The position numbers were made by a program, and so were the translations under genes. The notes beneath the pieces were generated by a model, which saw only the letters and a program-made list of their open reading frames with translations, did no database searches and was not told the DNA's origin. A stretch of DNA of 64,000 nt from Paracyclopina nana (lineage: Eukaryota > Arthropoda > Copepoda > Cyclopoida > Cyclopettidae). Location of the stretch: NCBI GenBank assembly GCA_019096065.1, contig JAGUCH010000006.1:5476001-5540000 (forward strand), given 5' to 3'. Within the stretch, counting starts at the first letter, position 1; the number at the start of each line of letters is the position of its first letter. This document shows positions 1-11,952 of the stretch, piece after piece.

Positions 1-1596
1 ACAGAAAAAGTGAAATAAGTTTGGTTCCCAAAGATTACATACAATAAGTTAATTTTATCGAAAAAGTCTTCTTCGATAAAAAGAGGAGCTCTTTGACCTG
101 CATTCGCAAACAAAATGCACCTGCTCTCCTCAAAATTGCCTTTTTCGCAGTCAGTTAAATTCACGTTCAAACAAAAGAGTTTGCTTACGAAGATGTATCA
201 TGATACTCAAAGTGTCACAAAGGCTCATTATCTTCCGCTTCTTTGATCGTGACTTGTTTACGGTTGTTATCGCTTCTTATTTACTGACATCGCAACCTCG
301 TCAGTAAATAAGAACCGATAACAACCGCAACCATGTTGCGATCAAAGACGCCGAAGATAATGAGCCAAAATGAGCTGAGTGCAAATTCTGGCATCTTCTC
401 AGAGATGGACAAAAGTTGGTTTCCAAGCAAATGTTGAGAAAGCATGGCAAAGCAGCACCGCTTCCTTTATGTGGTCTTTTTCGGCCTTTAAGTGGATTTC
501 CGTCGTCGGGGAACACGATGGCTAATTTGAGTCGAGGCCGTAAAAGGCCTCAAAATGAAGGCTGCAGCCCTTTTTTTTGGAGATCCAATATCTGACCACA
601 ACTTTCAACTTCCGCCGCTTGACTCAAGTGTCGCTAGTGTTCAATTTGCAAACTTAAAAGGAATCAAAGCAGGAAAGTCATGCATATAAAATGATTATGA
701 TAGGCTGAAAATTGCCACTTTTTAATCACAGATGCTAGGCAAGAAAAGTGCAATTAATTGTCGCTTTTTTTGTGCATCTACATATTTTCCTTAAAAACAC
801 TTGCTTGAATTCATAAGCTAAAATGCATTATAAAGCATAGATTATAATTATTTTTCATTTCATTGAAAGTTTATTATGTGATATTCGCATTTGCTGGTAA
901 TTTCAAATGGGCTTGTAATTCGTTACTGGCTTGAAAGTTTGAATGAGCGCAATGAGCATGAAATGCAGCAAAAGCCGCACAAAGAAGTGCGTTGCGTGGC
1001 AAAAGTGGTTGAATTTTGAGGAACAAAAATCGTCTTTACAAATATTTTACAAGCATTACACTCATGAAAAGTACCATAAAAGTTTCACACTTGTAACATT
1101 ACCCATGAGTGCTTTAAATGTGGGAGTGTAATTTTCCTTTGGTATAAAAAATGTATTTGCTACAAAATGTTCAGAAATTGGGCACATTTTCTCCTGGTTT
1201 CTGATCACTTTCAACTGTTTGTCCAGTGTAAACAATTGTGAAGCTTTTAGCTCAGCAACTCTAAAAAAATAAATAAACGAAGGAAAGTGTGCATGGGGAA
1301 AGTTACTTAATTAACCTAAGAAAACGCTGTATTCCACAAAGGAAAATGTAAGCAATACACAGATTACGTATTCGGCACAACGCGCCAAGCCACTTTGAAG
1401 TTTGCCAAGTTTTTTGCTCCATTGTGAAATCCGGCAAATCTTCAGCAATCAAAAGAAGTGTATTTTACCAAGCTTCTCGCTGAATTCTGTATTTTACGGA
1501 TGTATCCGAGGTCGAAGAAGGAGATGAAGCCTTTCGTCGCCAAAGGCAAGCTCAGTTTTCAAAGAGAAAGCTCGGAGGAAAGATCGTTTATATACC
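1..1596. other. gene-free left flank
   Basis: This is AT-rich sequence with no coding region I can support. Short open frames at 301-516 (-) and 943-1131 (+) have no recognisable domain, and the first lies partly inside a hairpin repeat. The only structured object is the inverted repeat at 222-366. The last part presumably holds the promoter and 5' UTR of the GPCR that starts at 1597, but no clear TATA/initiator pair was found. Confidence 0.5.
222..366. repeat. 67-bp inverted repeat (foldback hairpin)
   Basis: Arms 222-288 and 300-366 are reverse complements over about 67 bp with roughly seven mismatches, separated by 11 bp. The outer ends read GGCTCATTATCTT and AAGATAATGAGCC; the inner ends read CTTATTTACTGAC and GTCAGTAAATAAG. 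A transcript would fold into a long hairpin. It is probably a small MITE or foldback repeat. I see no convincing target-site duplication and no second copy in the window. Confidence 0.75.
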
Positions 1597-3893
1597 ATGT
1601 TGGATACAGCCAATGCATCTAACGTATCCCAAGAATGTATCTATGGATCGACTGAAGATCAAGTGAACTTATACGACTCCATAGCTTGGGCACTCGAAGG
1701 CCTAATTCTCATAATTTTGGGCGTTTTCGGCATTCTCGCCAATTTGGCTGCTGTACCCATTTTGCTGTCTAGAAGATTGGCCAATGTATTCAACCGAACT
1801 CTGGCCATCTTAGCTATTTGGGATACAGTTTACATACTCCTCGATGTATTGGAAAGTATTCGGCAGTATTATAAGGACGGATACTGGCACAATCATCTAT
1901 TTCCCTACCTTCTGTATCCATGTCAAAACATTGCCATGGTGACATCCATTTACTTGACGGTCATCATTGCTATGGAGCGGTATTTGGCTGTATCTCAGCC
2001 TGTATCCGTGTTTATTGGGGATACTGAGGGGCAGAGGTGGACCAAAGTTTTGTATTTTGTCCTACCTGTCATGATATTCTCAATTGTCTTCAATTTGCCA
2101 ACTTTTTTCGAGTTCAAGAGTGAAGATCACGAAGAGTGGAATCAAGATCTCCTAAGTAAGCGGAAAATCTATTTTACCTAATTAATTTTACATAAACCTC
2201 TGAAAAATCTATTTTTACCCAGCTAACAAGGCATATTCATTATTCTTCAAATTTTTCAATTATAATGATAAATTATGCAAGCAGGGAGAATACAGGAAAT
2301 TATTTTTGTGTGAGGGAAGAACTACTTTAGAGGCCTTTTTTGAAAGCCACCGAGGCTGGTCTATGAAAATTGGCTCCTAGCTTTAATGACAAAGGCCTTT
2401 TTAAAGGCCCTCACATCCTCATTTTTTCTTGCTTTATTTGACATCGTTTTCCGGGAAGACAAACAGAGCTGTCAAATGCGATCTACGTCTCTCTTAGGCC
2501 CTATTATTTTACCCGTTCCGTTTCCAAGATAATATATAGAAGTTCTTGCTTTTTATGAAATTACGTCAAAAACCAGAAATTTCTAGCGAGAAAATTCGTC
2601 ATCGTTAGTGGAGGCTTTCACGCAGCAAACTTCCTTTTAATGTATTCAGGCACAGGAGTAATTTTTTCGTCTCTGACATTGAAGGGAAAATCAGAGCTAG
2701 ACGTGAATACACATTATTAACTTGATTAAATATGCAGTTTGACAGTATTGTAATGTATTCTGTGCCCTGGCTTCGTTCGGATGAGGAAAACAATGCCCAC
2801 AATTATGTAGCCCTGAAAAATGTATCCGGATACATAGCCTTATATGTAATACTTTCCTTGATTCATGACATGTGTGTATTTCTATTTTCACTGCGCGGTC
2901 ATCGTTTTTGGCGGAAAATAGTAAACATGTTTTTGTTGCTGCCATTTCGCAGCATCGATACGTCATTCGAAGCAGAATACAGCTGAGCAAGCTTATGCAT
3001 ATGTATCTGCAGTCCTGTGAGACTGCAAGACTTAATAATCTACATTTGCATTTCAGATAACATTACGAACCTCACAGAAGTCTACAAGAACCCAAAGAAA
3101 TACAAAATAGTCATATCAAAATTGTCCATTACTGACCTACGTCTCAATGAAACATATGTACTGGCTTACATCAACATATCTAGAAATATCCTGACTGGTA
3201 TTTTCCCATTGGTCTCCCTGGCCATTTTGAATTATCTGGTGTATAAGCATTTGGTCAAACGAAGGCAAAGTGTTGCTCAAATGGGTAAGGAATTCCTCCC
3301 ATGAAAAATAATACATCTGAAAAAAAGCAAATACATCCGCTTTCAGCCTCTCAATCAGCAGCTCATCAAATGAATGTGGAAAATCGACAGGCTCACACAT
3401 TATTCGGAGTTGTGGCCCTATTTTGCGTGGGTCACACCCTCAGAATTATTCTGAACTTGCACGAAATTCTGTCAAAAGATCACAATGAAGGAGAAGCTTC
3501 AGATTCTGGCTGCTTTCTTAAGCTGCCTTTCTGGATATTGGTAAAGCTAACAGATTGCTTTTCGCTCTTTGTTGTCATCTCCTTCTTATGATTACTTGCA
3601 TTTAGGTGTCCAAGTCAGTGCAGAGAGTTCTGATCAATATGTCAGCGTCAGGAAATCTTGCCATTTATTGCACAGCCAACAAAACTTTCCGGCGCGTTTT
3701 GTTCAGAAAATTCATCAAATGTCAATGCGTCACTAACACGCCAATTGGAGCCAATGGAAGCGTATCCTACATTCCCGCCATTTTATCCACGCAAAACAAT
3801 GGCCCACCATCGAAACATAGGCATTCTTCAGCCAGAATGGCTCAACTCAATGGATCCATGGCCAGAAGAGGAATTTCATGGCCCACTGCATAG
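1597..3893 (+). CDS. FMRFamide-receptor-like rhodopsin-class GPCR
   Basis: Likely a neuropeptide receptor of the arthropod FMRFamide-receptor type, acting in the plasma membrane. Proposed exons are 1597-2155, 3057-3284, 3347-3540 and 3606-3893, with introns of 901, 62 and 65 bp. Phases agree and give 422 residues. The N-terminus has two N-glycosylation sequons (N6, N9). TM1 is about 31-57, TM2 66-86 and TM3 101-125, followed by ERY at 127-129 (MERYLAV, the DRY-box equivalent). TM4 ends in NLPTFFEF, a hallmark of FMRFamide receptors. TM5 lies in exon 2, TM6 in exon 3 and TM7 across the exon 3/4 junction, with SASGNLAIYC in place of NPxxY. The tail has FRRVLFRKF. Exon 3 could instead read on to about 3570, but that leaves an intron of only 35 bp; the donor GTAAAG at 3541 fits better. 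The family is fairly sure; the ligand is unknown. Confidence 0.85.
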
Positions 3894-4511
3894 AATTTTG
3901 TAATTCTCGTCAAATTTACATAAGTTTGGTTGCGTGATTCAAAGCGTCGGAAATGTTGCGAAATAAACCCAGCTGTTTACTTTTTTTTTTTTAAAAAAAG
4001 GCCTAATAGAATGCAAGAGGTTGTGTGCTTTCTAATAATGAACTTGCGCAAAAAATACATTTTCTAGCACGTGAGACTGCAAAATTGTGAGAGGAAATTA
4101 ATCTTGCTCGTTCAGTTAAGACTGTGGTTTATTTTGTCCTTCAAGGTCAAGCTTTTTTAAAACTCATTAGAAAAACCTTCCGAAAACAAACAAACGAGTG
4201 CAGCTAGGAATATTTTCTCCAAGGATAAGCCAACTAATTAATCTCTTTTTTTTTGCAAACTCTGTTCATCTCTTCTTGTTTATTTTGTTTATTCTGCTCA
4301 ATTAATTTCAGTCAAACGAAGAGCTTAGATTTGTCTTTATATGACGTTTTTGAGAGTAAAACTGCTCTAAAAAAGCTCATTGAGGTATTTGAGCTATTTG
4401 AAAACCAATTAAAAACTGCCTTTAAGAAACTTGCTCGAATTTACAGTTTTTGCAAGATATTTGCGCAAAATGGTTCATATTAAAGGTCAAGCGAACAGCA
4501 CCTTTCATTAT
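3894..4511. other. intergenic, GPCR 3' end
   Basis: A canonical AATAAA at 3962-3967 follows the GPCR stop codon by about 70 bp and is its likely polyadenylation signal. The rest is AT-rich, with no recognisable gene. An open frame at 4253-4483 (+) has low-complexity composition and no domain. The tail-to-tail Ig-domain gene ends at 4512. Confidence 0.6.
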
Positions 4512-4985
4512 TTACAATGACATTCCTTGGCGGTCAGCTGTTGCGGACGAATTCGTGTTTTCGTAATCTTGGTCTGTTGCGTCGCTGTGTTTTTGTTGAT
4601 GCATCATTTTGCGTTGGAGGGACGCCCTGCAGCAACCAGGCGCAAATAGAGCTCTATGCTTGATGGCATTCACATCTGGATTAACATTAAGCGTGGCAGT
4701 GACGCTTCCATAATCGTTGGCCACTGTGCAACAATACTGGCCTTCATCTCCTGGCCCCAAATTCTTGATTCTGAGCACAATTTGTCCACTTTGAGGGTCA
4801 TAACTGAATTCGTATTTTTCACTGCAGGGCAAAAGTCGCCCCTTTTTCGTCCATATGACGGCAGGTTGGGGCTGACCCGAGGCAACTGCCCTGAAAAAGG
4901 CGTCGTTGCCCTGCTGAAATCGAGTGGCTTCAAAGTTTTTCACAAAAGTTGGCACCGACCATACTGCTTTTTCCTCACTGGACAT
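4512..4985 (-). CDS. small protein with one I-set immunoglobulin domain
   Basis: A single open exon encodes 157 residues. Residues about 10-102 form an I-set Ig domain of the titin/obscurin/palladin kind: VPTFVKNF start, SGQPQPAVIWTKKG with the core Trp, then IVLRIKNLGPGDEGQYCCTV containing the D-x-G-x-Y-x-C signature, then NDYGSVTATLNV. The first disulfide Cys is missing (FFRAVASG), as in many intracellular muscle Ig domains. The hydrophilic tail of about 50 residues has no known domain. No signal peptide is seen, so it is presumably cytoplasmic and may be sarcomeric. A TCAGT initiator lies at 4995-4999, ten bp before the ATG, which favours a stand-alone gene. It could instead be one exon of a larger muscle gene, because GAGTCAG just upstream can also be read as an acceptor. 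Confidence 0.6.
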   Translation of the reverse strand: MSSEEKAVWSVPTFVKNFEATRFQQGNDAFFRAVASGQPQPAVIWTKKGRLLPCSEKYEFSYDPQSGQIVLRIKNLGPGDEGQYCCTVANDYGSVTATLNVNPDVNAIKHRALFAPGCCRASLQRKMMHQQKHSDATDQDYENTNSSATADRQGMSL

Positions 4986-6238
4986 TATTTTTTTACTGAC
5001 TCAAAATATTGTGTCAAAAAGAGCTCAGCTTTGAATGGACTAGCTGCAATTGAGGAACAACTCACGTCTACTACAGGGCCTGGAATGTAGTTGTAGAAAG
5101 CTAGCGTTTTTCCTTTTTTTGCTCCTTGGGCATGAGAAGAAACAAGATACGATCAACATTACAAAACGCTAACAAAACTGGACGTTTGAACTATAGATGA
5201 TTTTAATTTAGTATTCGGAATTGTTTTCCAGCAAAAAAAGTGAATTACAAATTATATAAAAAAGTTCATTAAAATAAACAAGCGCATTTGACAAACAAAA
5301 TGGATTTTTTACATCAACAGGAAAAAAGTGCAACAAATTTGAGATGTTATTTAAAAAATGCTTTTTCTATTTATAATACCAATGCAATGTAGTTGCGTTG
5401 CTTGTTATGAACTCTTAGGCCTGGTTCACCTGCGATATTATGATCAAAATATCGAACGATATTATGCTGATATTTGCAAATATCAGGTACTTCCAAAATC
5501 ATTTTTCAGATTTTTTCTTCGAATTCGGTCTTTTGGCACCAAAAGCCATCCTACAACAGTATCTAATTTCTCAGTTTCTCAGTATTTCGCTCCGATATTT
5601 TGACAAAATATCAGATATTATGAGCAGGTGAACCATGCCTTAATTCATTTCAGTTTTTGTCATTTAGATTTCTGAGGTTGTATCGAGCGAAGAGTGAGCA
5701 CCTGTCGCGTTTCGCGAAGCTTTGTAGCTTTAGCCTCTGTAAATGTGAGGCCACTCACAGAGGCCGAGTGCAAAAAAATTGCCGTAGAAAGCTCTCGTAC
5801 AGAAATTCAAAACATGAAATTCTTCTGCACGATTTCATGGGATAATCATGAAGCTTTCAAGCATTTCCATAATGCGTTAAAGCAACAGAAATATTCACCT
5901 TTGTCACGGTCGCGCAAAACATTCTTCGGCAAGGACAACAACAGCGAGAAAGTTCCTGAATAATGAGACAGAAAGCTGGGCACAAATTCAATTTTCAAAT
6001 GTGCATTTCTTGTTGGTCAACAGTAAGCAGATGACCTTAAAAATCCCAATTTTATGCAGCCTGAAAAGACGAAAGCTGCTTTTATCTAAGAAATAAATAT
6101 TAATTATAATTTATTTTTGAAGGTGCCAGTGCATTTTTAAGTGCAGTGGTACTTTAGAAAAAATCAACCTTAATTCACAATTAAGGAGGAATTGTTAGCC
6201 GTTAGCAACGTTAACAATATTGTTAATATATTAAAAAT
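4986..6238. other. intergenic with one MITE
   Basis: No gene is supported. It contains a Harbinger-like MITE (5418-5639). Open frames at 5657-5963 show no recognised domain and no consistent coding signal. The last 100 bp are very AT-rich and run into the inverted-repeat end of the next element. Confidence 0.5.
5418..5639. mobile_element. Harbinger/Tourist-like MITE, 222 bp
   Basis: The ends are inverted repeats, GGCCTGGTTCACCTGC on the left and GCAGGTGAACCATGCC on the right, continuing inward with ATATTATGA-type sequence. TTA lies directly outside both ends (5415-5417 and 5640-5642), a 3-bp target-site duplication as made by PIF/Harbinger elements. The interior is an AT-rich palindrome rich in GATATTT/AAATATC and has no coding capacity. 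The superfamily assignment rests only on the TIR start and the TTA duplication. Confidence 0.75.
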
Positions 6239-7334
6239 ATTGATAACCATGGCTTAGTCTTTCGCAAGTTTTGCATCATTACATAGTCACTGTAATTATG
6301 TAATGAAATAGCAAGGTGACTATGCATGAGGTATTTAAATACATACATAGAGTAATTAAATACATTTATAGGGTATTTAAATAGGGTAATGATGTAATTA
6401 AACACCATGCAAATAAATGCATTATGTAGTGAATTAGCTGCCTAAATAAGATGTTTCTTAAAGGATTTTTGTCAAGTTTTGACTTAAAATGCCTTACAAA
6501 TTGAATAAATAATAAGAATTTTTGGAATTTTTCTTTATTTCAACTTTTACATGCAGCCATTTATTGACAAATGAAAAAACAAGCATTTCACAAACATAGA
6601 CATCTTGTATATTTTTTGTTTTTAGGATAAGCAAATACAATGGTACTAGAGTGTGCTTTCCTAAAAATGCCAAATAAAGCCAAAATAAGCCATGCAGGCA
6701 ACTCAGATTGCTGACATTTCCATTTAGGACATCCTTATCTCCAGCTTTTGTGAAAACCATTTTATGACCTTATGTTCACCAAAATATGCAAAAGTCTGAA
6801 AGCAACAACAATTTGCCTGATGCAGTCCAACCACTCAAGGCCTCCCATGGGTTTTGTCAAGGTATCCACAGGTGCTGAGAAGGGTTCCACAGGTGCACAT
6901 TAGGTTGAAGTGCCAATTAAAAAAAGTTAGAGGACATGTACTTTTGTTCCTAAAGCTATCCTAGCTTATCAGTCTCAATTTGAATTTATTTCAGAGCCTA
7001 GACTTCCAAACCTAACTATCCTACTTTGATCTTATCATTTTTTGTGATTTCATGAGTAACACTTTTCAGGAATAGAGTTCAACAATTTTGCGCAAGTCAC
7101 ATTTGCTGTTTATATATCTGTCAACCTTTCTTCACACCTTCAAGTTCCTGGAGGACACACCAAACCTAAAACTGAAGTTTTACCTTTTTTGGTATTTAAA
7201 ACATAACTTATTTCAAGAAACCTTACTAAAAAGGAGTCCCTTTTCCACTGATCATAAGTAATGGCATCAGAAATCAAAACCTTAGCCAGTAAGGCTAAGC
7301 CAGAATCATCATAACCAAAACTTATATGCCACAA

Positions 7335-8335
7335 TTTTTGTCAAGCATCCATCTAGTGTGCTGGCCAATTCTTTGCAGCCACCACAATACCATAACTTGC
7401 AAGCAATGACTCCATCTCAACTTCTGTCACACTTCCATGTAGTGTGCTGCCTAACTTTTTAATCACCTCCACCAGTGCTTGCTAGTAATGGCACCAACTC
7501 TTCTATTGTAATACAACTATCTAGTGTGCTGACCAAATTTTCTCAAACCACCTGTGCCATCTTTTGGCTAAGCTGACCAACTTTTCACAGCCAACTCACT
7601 TCAGTGCCATAACTTGAAAAGAATAGCACCAGCTCAGCTTCCGTCTTACTTCAATCTGATGTACTGTTCAACTTTTCCGCAAATTTTTGACAGTCTCCTT
7701 ATTTGAGTGCTATAACTTGCAAGGAATGGCACCACCCCACCTTCAGTCACACATTTATCTGCCATGTCGCCAACTACTGACAGTCACCTCATATCTGTGC
7801 CATAACTTGCAAGGAATAGCACCACCTCAACTTCTGTCACACAACTATCTAGTGTGTGGCCCAATTTTTCACAGAAGCCTCAAAACCTGTGCCATAACTA
7901 GAAATCAATGGCTCCATCTCAACTTGTGTTACACATCTTTCTGATCTGCCCCCAACCTTTTGCAGCCATCTCTGCTATAACTTGCAAGTAATGGCTCCAT
8001 CTCAAATTCATTCACACTTCCTTATGGTGCTGCTCAACTCATCTTTTCACCCATCTATCTGGTCTGCTGCTTAATTGATCACAGACACCTCAAGATGTGA
8101 GCCATAACTTGAAAGGAATGGCACCAACTCAGCTTCTGTAGCACATCCATGTAGCGTGCTACCAAGTTTTTTACAGCCACCTCAACACCTGTGCAATTAC
8201 CTCCAAGTAATAGCACACTCTCAATTTCTGCCACACATCTATCAGGTGTGCTTCCATTTTTCAGTAACACATCTATCAAGTTAACTTTTATCTGTCACAC
8301 ATTTATCTGGTGTGCTGCTTAACTTGATAGTCACC
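7335..8335. repeat. degenerate tandem repeat, about 85-100 bp unit
   Basis: Short phrases recur in order about every 85-100 bp: ATCTAGTGTGCTG, CAACTTTTNACAGCCACCTC, CCATAACTTGCAAG, AATGGCACCAACTCAGCTTC and TGTCACAC. Units are strongly diverged and vary in length, which suggests an old satellite array. Open frames at 7687-7944 (+) and 8079-8279 (-) follow the repeat and are not treated as genes. Confidence 0.65.
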
Positions 8336-8673
8336 TCAAGGGTGGCATAGCTTTGCAGCTAGCCTAGCTTTGTGCATAAAAGATCAAATTAAGCAACAAT
8401 ATAACAATAGTTCTACAAGAAATTGGAAGAGTTTCTTGATAATCCATGGACTTTGGTTTTGGACTTCATCATAACTGCGGCTCTCAAGGTCTTGTTAAAT
8501 AGATCTCTCATCAATCTCAGGTAGTGAAGTTCCAAATGTGAAGCACCAGCCAATGTATGAAATGAGAAAGAATAGAGATTATCAACAACCAAAAGCAAAA
8601 ACATTCTGAGAAGTCCAGGTATTTATAAGTTGCGGTATAAAGGGATTTAATTTGGTTATGAGGACACAAACTT

Positions 8674-9905
8674 GACATCCCTAATAAGTCTGCAAGAAAA
8701 AGTTGCTAAGCCAATGAATTCACATTCAAAGTATTCAGGTTGTATTAATACTTAGACATCCAAAATGAGCCCACCAGGAAAAGTTGCTAGCCAATGACTA
8801 GGGGTCATTCACAGACAAAACTCACTAGTTCTCCCTAAGCATTGCTCCTAAAGAAAACAATTCACTTTTAAAGTATTTAGTTTGTATAAAGGACGCATAC
8901 TTAGACATCCCTAATGAGCCCGCCAGGAAAAGTTGCTAGCCAATGACTAGGGGTCATTCACAGACGAAACTCACTAGTTCTCGCTAAGCATAGCTCCTAA
9001 AGAAAACAATTCACATTTAAAGTATTTAGTTTGTATAAAGGACGCGTACTTAGACATCCCTAATGAGCCCGCCAGGAAAAGTTGCTAGCCAATGACTAGG
9101 GGTCATTCACAGACAAAACTCACTAGTTCTCCCTAAGCATAGCTCCTAAGAAAAACAGTTCACATTTAAAGTATTTAGTTTGTATAAAGGACGCGTACTT
9201 AGACATCCCTAATGAGCCCGCCAGGAAAAGTTGCTAGCCAATGACTAGGGGTCATTCACAGACAAAACTCACTAGTTCTCGCTAAGCATAGCTCCTAAAG
9301 AAAACAATTCACATTTAAAGTATTCAGGTCGTATAAGGACGCGTACTTAGACATCCCTAATGAGCCCGCCAGGAAAAGTTGCTAGCCAATGACTAGGGGT
9401 CATTCACAGACAAAACTCACTAGTTCTCCCTAAGCATTGCTCCTAAAGAAAACAATTCACATTTAAAGTATTTAGTTTGTATAAAGGACGCGTACTTAGA
9501 CATCCCTAATGAGCCCGCCACGAAAAGTTGCTAGCCAACGACTAGGGGTCATTCACAGACAAAACTCACTAGTTCTCCCTAAGCATAGCTCCTAAAGAAA
9601 ACAATTCACATTTAAAGTATTCAGGTCGTATAAGGACGCGTACTTAGACATCCCTAATGAGCCCGCCAGGAAAAGTTGCTAGCCAATGACTAGGGGTCAT
9701 TCACAGACAAAACTCACTAGTTCTCCCTAAGCATTGCTCCTAAAGAAAACAATTCACATTTAAAGTATTCAGGTCGTATAAAGGATGCGTACTTAGACAT
9801 CCCTAATGAGCCCGCCAAGAAAAGTTGCTAGCCAATGACTAGGGGTCATTCACAGATGAAACTCACTAGTTCTCAATAGCAATTCATATTTAAAGTAGTA
9901 AGTTT
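8674..9905. repeat. 148-149-bp satellite array
   Basis: The anchor GACATCCCTAATGAGCC (or a close variant) starts at 8674, 8755, 8904, 9053, 9202, 9350, 9499, 9647 and 9796. The last seven spacings are therefore 149, 149, 148, 149, 148 and 149 bp after the 8755-8904 step of 149. Copies are over 90% alike, except for the shortened first unit and the decayed last one. Units alternate between two variants at one site (TATTTAGTTTGTATAAAGG versus TATTCAGGTCGTATAAGG), so part of the array may have grown by dimers. No coding function is seen. Confidence 0.9.
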
Positions 9906-9934
9906 AAATAAAGGAGCCATACTTAGCCTGCAAA

Positions 9935-11762
9935 ATGCTGCCTCTGTGATGCGGCCTCCATTATGTAGTCTCCAAGATCTCATGATCACAATTTGAGTTT
10001 GCATGATGTGGCCTGAGTGATGCGGCCTGCTTGATGCGATCTGTGTGATGCGGCCTGCGTGATGTGGCCTGTGTGATGCGGCCTGTGTGATGCGGCCTTC
10101 GTGATGCGGCCTTCATGATGCGGCCTTCGTGATGCGGCCTTCGTGATGCGGCCTTCGTGATGCGGCCTGCGTGATGCGGATTCCATGATGCGGCCTCCAT
10201 TATTCGGCCTGCGTGATTTTGAGACCAAGGTAAAACTTCAAAAAAAGTGGGAAAATGTTTGTTTTGAGTTTGTGTGATGCGGCCTGCGTGATGCGGCCTG
10301 CGTGATGCGGCCTGCGTGATGGGGCCTTCGTGATGCGGCCTTCGTGATGCGGCCTTCATGATGCGGCCTCCGTGATCCGGCCTGCGTGATACGGTCTCGG
10401 TTGATGCGGCCTCGGTTGATGCGGCCTCGGTTGATGCGGCCTCTGTTATACGGCCTGCGTGATTTTGAGACCAAGGCAAAACTCATAATGCAGCTGCGTG
10501 TTGCGGCCAGCGTGATGTTGCCTGTGTGATTCGGCCTGCCTGATGCCACCTGCGTGATGAGGCCTTCGTGATGCAGCCTTCGTGATGCGGCCTTTGTGAT
10601 GTTGCCTCCATGATGCGGCCCTGCGTGATGCGGCCTCGGTTGATGCGGCCTCCATGATGCGGCCTCCGTTATTCAGCCTGCATGATTTTGAGACCAAGGC
10701 AAAACTTTGAAAAAGCAGGAAAAAAGTATGGTAAAAAAAATGTCACTTTTTGAGTTTGCGTGATGCGGCCTGCGTGATGGAGCCTCCGTGATGCGGCCTC
10801 CGTGATGCGGCCTCCGTGATGTGGCCTCCGTGATGCGGTCTCAGTGATGGTGCCTCCATGATGCGGCCTGCATGATGCGGCCTGCCTGATGCGACCTCCG
10901 TGATCCGGCCTGCGTGATGCGGCCTCGGTTGATGCGGCCACGGTTGATGCAGCCTCTGTTATACGGCCTGCGTGATTTTGAGACCAAGGCAAAACTCGTA
11001 ATGCCGTCTGCGTGTTGCGGCCAGCGTGATGTTGCCTGTGTGATTCGGCCTGCCTGATGCCACCTGCGTGATGAGGCCTTCGTGATGCAGCCTTCGTGAT
11101 GCGGCCTTTGTGATGTTGCCTCCATGATGCGGCCTGTGTGATGCGGCCTCGGTTGATGCGGCCTCCATGATGCGGCCTCCGTTTTTCGGCCTGCATGATT
11201 TTGAGACCAAGGCAAAACTTTGAAAAAGCAGGAAAAAAGTATGGTAAAAAAATGTCACTTTTTGAGTTTGCGTGATGCGGCCTGCGTGATGCAGCCTCCG
11301 TGATGCGGCCTCCGTGACGCGGCCTCCATGATGCGGCCTCCGTGATGCGGCCTCCGTGATGCGGTCTCCGTGATGAGGCCAGCGTGATGTTGCCTGCGTG
11401 ATTCGGCCTGCCTGATGCGACCTCCGTGATCCGGCCTGCGTGATGCGGCCTCCATCATGCGGCCTCTGTTATACGGCCTGCGTGATTTTGAGACCAAGGC
11501 AAAACTTTGAAAAAAGCAGGAAAAAAGTATGGTAAAAAAAATGTCACTTTTTGAGTTTGCGTGATGCGGCCTGCGTGATGCGGCCTCCGTGTTGCGACCT
11601 CCGTTATGCGGCCTCCGTGATGAGGTCTCCGTGATGCGACCTGTGTGATGCGACCTGCGTGATGCGACCTGCGTGATGCGACCTGCGTGATGCGGCCTGC
11701 GTGATGCGGCCTCTGTTTATGCGACCTCCGTGAAAACGGCCTCTTTGATGCGGCCTGCGTGA
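9935..11762. repeat. 14-bp minisatellite with higher-order structure
   Basis: The array is built from the unit TGATGCGGCCTGCG and variants (TTCG, TCCG or TCGG in the last four bases), measured at exactly 14 bp between neighbours around 10,275. A unique-like spacer beginning GATTTTGAGACCAAGG interrupts it at about 10,210, 10,460, 10,683, 10,975, 11,203, 11,485 and 11,758. Longer versions of the spacer continue through an A-rich stretch to TTTTTGAGTTTGCGTGATGC. Blocks around 10,490-10,760 and 11,000-11,260 are near-identical, showing a higher-order unit of about 510 bp. Since 14 is not a multiple of 3, all three minus frames stay open and yield overlapping RRPHHAGRITQAAS-type frames of up to 175 codons. 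I treat these as artefacts. Confidence 0.9.
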
Positions 11763-11778
11763 TTTTGAGAAAAGTAGG

Positions 11779-11952
11779 CGAGGTTGCCGTCAGTGACGAG
11801 GTCGCCATCGGAAGCGAGGTCGCCGTCGGAGACGAGGTCGCCGGCGGAGCCGAGGTCGCCATCGGAGACGAAGTTGCTGTCGGAGACAAGGAGGCCGTCG
11901 GAGATGAGGTCGTCGTCGGAGTTGAGGTCGCTGTCGGAGGTGTTGTCGCCGG
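11779..11952. repeat. 18-bp minisatellite
   Basis: About nine units of an 18-bp repeat near GAGGTCGCCGTCGGAGAC directly follow the 14-bp array. The period is a multiple of three and the unit lacks stops on either strand, so frames on both strands read as six-residue repeats (EVAVGD on plus, a Ser/Asp-rich repeat on minus). I see no support for translation. Confidence 0.8.

Noticed and set aside
9961-11889. Several overlapping His/Arg-rich frames of 80-175 codons
   Set aside because: They are the three open frames of a 14-bp minisatellite, with no start context, domain or splice evidence.
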